DNA from: an uncultured Bacteroidota bacterium
GTDB taxonomy: Bacteria; Bacteroidota; Bacteroidia; B-17B0; Aurantibacillaceae
Length of the DNA: 15,326 nucleotides
NCBI GenBank assembly: GCA_903923915.1
Contig: CAIXZI010000014.1
Location: 1-15,326, forward strand
Reading direction: 5' to 3'
This document shows, piece after piece, positions 14,701-15,326 of this stretch. Under the pieces are notes generated by a model. That model had not been told where the DNA came from. It ran no database searches and saw nothing but the letters and a program-made list of their open reading frames with translations. Each line of letters opens with the position of its first letter. Position 1 is the stretch's first letter. A program made the position numbers and the translations under genes.

Positions 14701-15326
14701 AAGGGGTGTTTAAACTTGATGAGGGTGTCCAGGTATAAGACACCGAATTACCCGTAGCACTTAATGTGGTGGTGGCGCCTGTACAAATAGTATAGGAACT
14801 GGCATGTGCTGCTACATCGGGTGGAAAGTTAACCGTTATCGTGGCCGTGGTAGATGAGCCCGCACAAGCCCCTAAAGTTCCGTTTACCGTATATGTGCTG
14901 GTGGTGGTGGGAGTAGCCGTTACGGTAGCGCCGTTGGTTGTATTTAAACTGCCTGCGTCTGAAGAGCTCCATGTGTAAGTTGTTGCACCTGAAACCGTCA
15001 TAACAGCATTATCACCCAAACATACCGTAAGACTCGAGGATGGATTTATCGTTAACGATGGTGTAGTTGCTATGTTTACTGTAATGGTCTGATTATTCGT
15101 ACAACCATTTACATCCGTTGCATTTACGGTGTAAATCGTTGTGGCTGTTGGCGTAGATACTACCGGACTTCCTACACTGCTACTTAATGTTGAAGCAGGA
15201 CTCCATGTATATGTACTCCCTCCAATTGCCGTTAACGTAGAACTACCTCCGCTACATACGGTTGATGAACTTGCTGTTAAGGTTAAAGTGGGGAGGGGAT
15301 TTACATTTATTACAACTGTAGATGTA
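11750..15326 (-). CDS. Giant Ig-like/SprB-repeat surface protein, T9SS type B sorting domain (5'-truncated by window edge)
   Basis: The frame stays open to the last base, giving 1191 C-terminal residues. The TTG at 15019 is an internal Leu codon (SLTVCLGDNAVMTV), not a start. In visible numbering there are three Ig-like modules at about 10-245 (CxG ... TYTW ... SPTTTTNYTVxGT), then mixed Ig-like units. A SprB-repeat-like unit follows (YQYSWDNGTTW ... GNYNVEVKDVNGC). Four similar Ig-like CHU_C-associated modules occupy about 590-933 (YCxG ... IVWYDNAGLT ... YTPSGL ... TTTYYLxDSSAxGCKS). A second SprB-like repeat (YTYQWVNASG ... GTYSLIVIDANQC), one PKD (APLAVTFSNTSTNATAYGWS) and the CHU_C tail (IIPNIFSPNGDGVNDQF ... 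IYNRWGQLIF ... TWDGVMNNG) complete it. It resembles gliding or adhesion surface proteins such as SprB in architecture. The signal peptide and full length lie outside the window. The next gene downstream is the hydrolase, not a SprF homologue. Confidence 0.92.
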   Translation of the reverse strand, partial: TSTVVINVNPLPTLTLTASSSTVCSGGSSTLTAIGGSTYTWSPASTLSSSVGSPVVSTPTATTIYTVNATDVNGCTNNQTITVNIATTPSLTINPSSSLTVCLGDNAVMTVSGATTYTWSSSDAGSLNTTNGATVTATPTTTSTYTVNGTLGACAGSSTTATITVNFPPDVAAHASSYTICTGATTTLSATGNSVSYTWTPSSSLNTPFGTPVVASPTTTTNYTVIGTGANGCTATDSVKITVNPTPTISISSSGGGSSQSVCAGSTVNGITFNTSAGSAAIWYNTNINIGLAASDTGNIPSYTAPTLTATQTGVITAIAIDSTTGCTSSATNPPSFTVTIHPLPIISATDSLTPGGCGGLANGCISNVAGQAPGTYQYSWDNGTTWSNNSQNCNIPAGNYNVEVKDVNGCISQKPISLPSANAPALPTVAGLPSSTCAGDTVNLSITSAIQPHMTFTWTTSAGTQTGTTYTITNANPAGTYTVGLAVADSNACSNSTSLSFTVNAPPQPVITGNNHFCKGTSTTLHVNPTNSTYTYQWNNSGVSIAGATNSSYTATSGGTFGVAVTNTLTGCKHDTTITITVDSVPAAPSVVTATNNNTYCQGTSINPISVTGNGTFTWYSDAGLTTPIGTGSPFTPTITTTGTVTIYVTASSSVCTGDSTPVNIIINQTPTTPSIVGASSYSYCANVNPLPAIVATGPSTIVWYDNAGLTHTINTGTTYTPSGLAPNTTTTYYLIDSSAAGCKSVGTATASVTINPNPAAPLVVGPTVNQYCQNQPVGTITATGASTIVWYDDATLTHVVDTGTTYTPSGLPTGTTTYYLVDSSAQGCKSVTNATVSVTINALPSTPTVTTGNSNVYCEGSTINPINVTSNGTGTIIWYNNAALTPPAVTTGNSYTPSGLSPNTTTTYYLTDTSAAGCKSAGTATVTITINPKPIITGSTTVDSSLCGKNNGAVLGLTASNGTPTYTYQWVNASGATVGTSSDLTNVGAGTYSLIVIDANQCRDTSNGSGFTVGASNAVTANFTPSTYQGTAPLAVTFSNTSTNATAYGWSFGVNTSTSTQANPSYTYTNTGTYVVTLVAANGNCRDTARKTITVDAEQVIIIPNIFSPNGDGVNDQFFITSSGLSTLNCDIYNRWGQLIFSIKSINQTWDGVMNNGNHASEGTYFYLLQATGLDGKEYKKDGPLTLVR
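12530..13570 (-). repeat. Four tandem about 86-codon Ig-like modules with DNA-level similarity
   Basis: The coding DNA holds four successive copies of one module. The + strand anchor ctcttaca(g/t)c occurs at 12561, 12831 and 13089, a spacing of 270 and 258 bases. Each anchor is followed by related stretches ending in cacttgg/cgcttgg-gtgtaagttgtt and then a gcattatcatacca-type block. The fourth copy (about 13320-13570) is more diverged and lacks the anchor. The pattern fits duplication within the gene followed by divergence. Confidence 0.75.

Overview
The window comes from a member of the phylum Bacteroidota that has a type IX secretion system (T9SS). The evidence is: one protein with a T9SS type A sorting tail, two giant proteins with the type B (gliding-motility-associated, CHU_C) tail, a TonB-dependent receptor with an N-terminal carboxypeptidase-regulatory-like domain, A+T-rich spacers, no Shine-Dalgarno sequences, and several TAnnTTTG elements typical of Bacteroidota promoters. 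Genus and species cannot be told from this. No RNA genes, insertion sequences or CRISPR arrays were seen.

Layout: the left edge holds the C-terminal two thirds of an ApbE-type FAD:protein FMN transferase on the + strand. It converges on a block of - strand genes across a bidirectional terminator near 906-927. All other genes are on the - strand. In transcription order (right to left) they are: a giant Ig-like/SprB-repeat surface protein, cut by the right edge (11750-15326); a predicted membrane-embedded alpha/beta hydrolase (10433-11659); a 1564-residue PKD-repeat surface protein (5552-10246); a small exported TPR protein (4879-5454); a histidine-rich membrane or exported protein (4423-4824); a TonB-dependent receptor (1861-4149); and a DUF2271-like T9SS cargo protein (951-1757).

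The left third (ApbE, DUF2271-like protein, TonB receptor, His-rich protein) looks like a cell-envelope metal or cofactor module. I infer a link to metal uptake and periplasmic or surface flavin chemistry from the His-rich protein, the His-rich plug motif of the receptor, and a TGAN sequence in the DUF2271-like protein where relatives (from memory) carry an SGAT/TGAT site. The right two thirds are surface-adhesin territory: two very large multi-domain T9SS substrates flank a hydrolase in which a membrane hairpin separates the oxyanion strand from the nucleophile. No SprF/PorP partner gene lies beside either giant.

Start sites were reassigned for three genes. The DUF2271-like protein starts at 1757 and the TonB receptor at 4149, both at signal peptides. 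The right-hand giant has no start inside the window and runs off the edge. Notable non-coding structures are a 23-bp perfect inverted repeat between the PKD giant and the TPR gene, a 9-bp-stem hairpin upstream of the TonB receptor, and a good Bacteroidota promoter upstream of the PKD giant.
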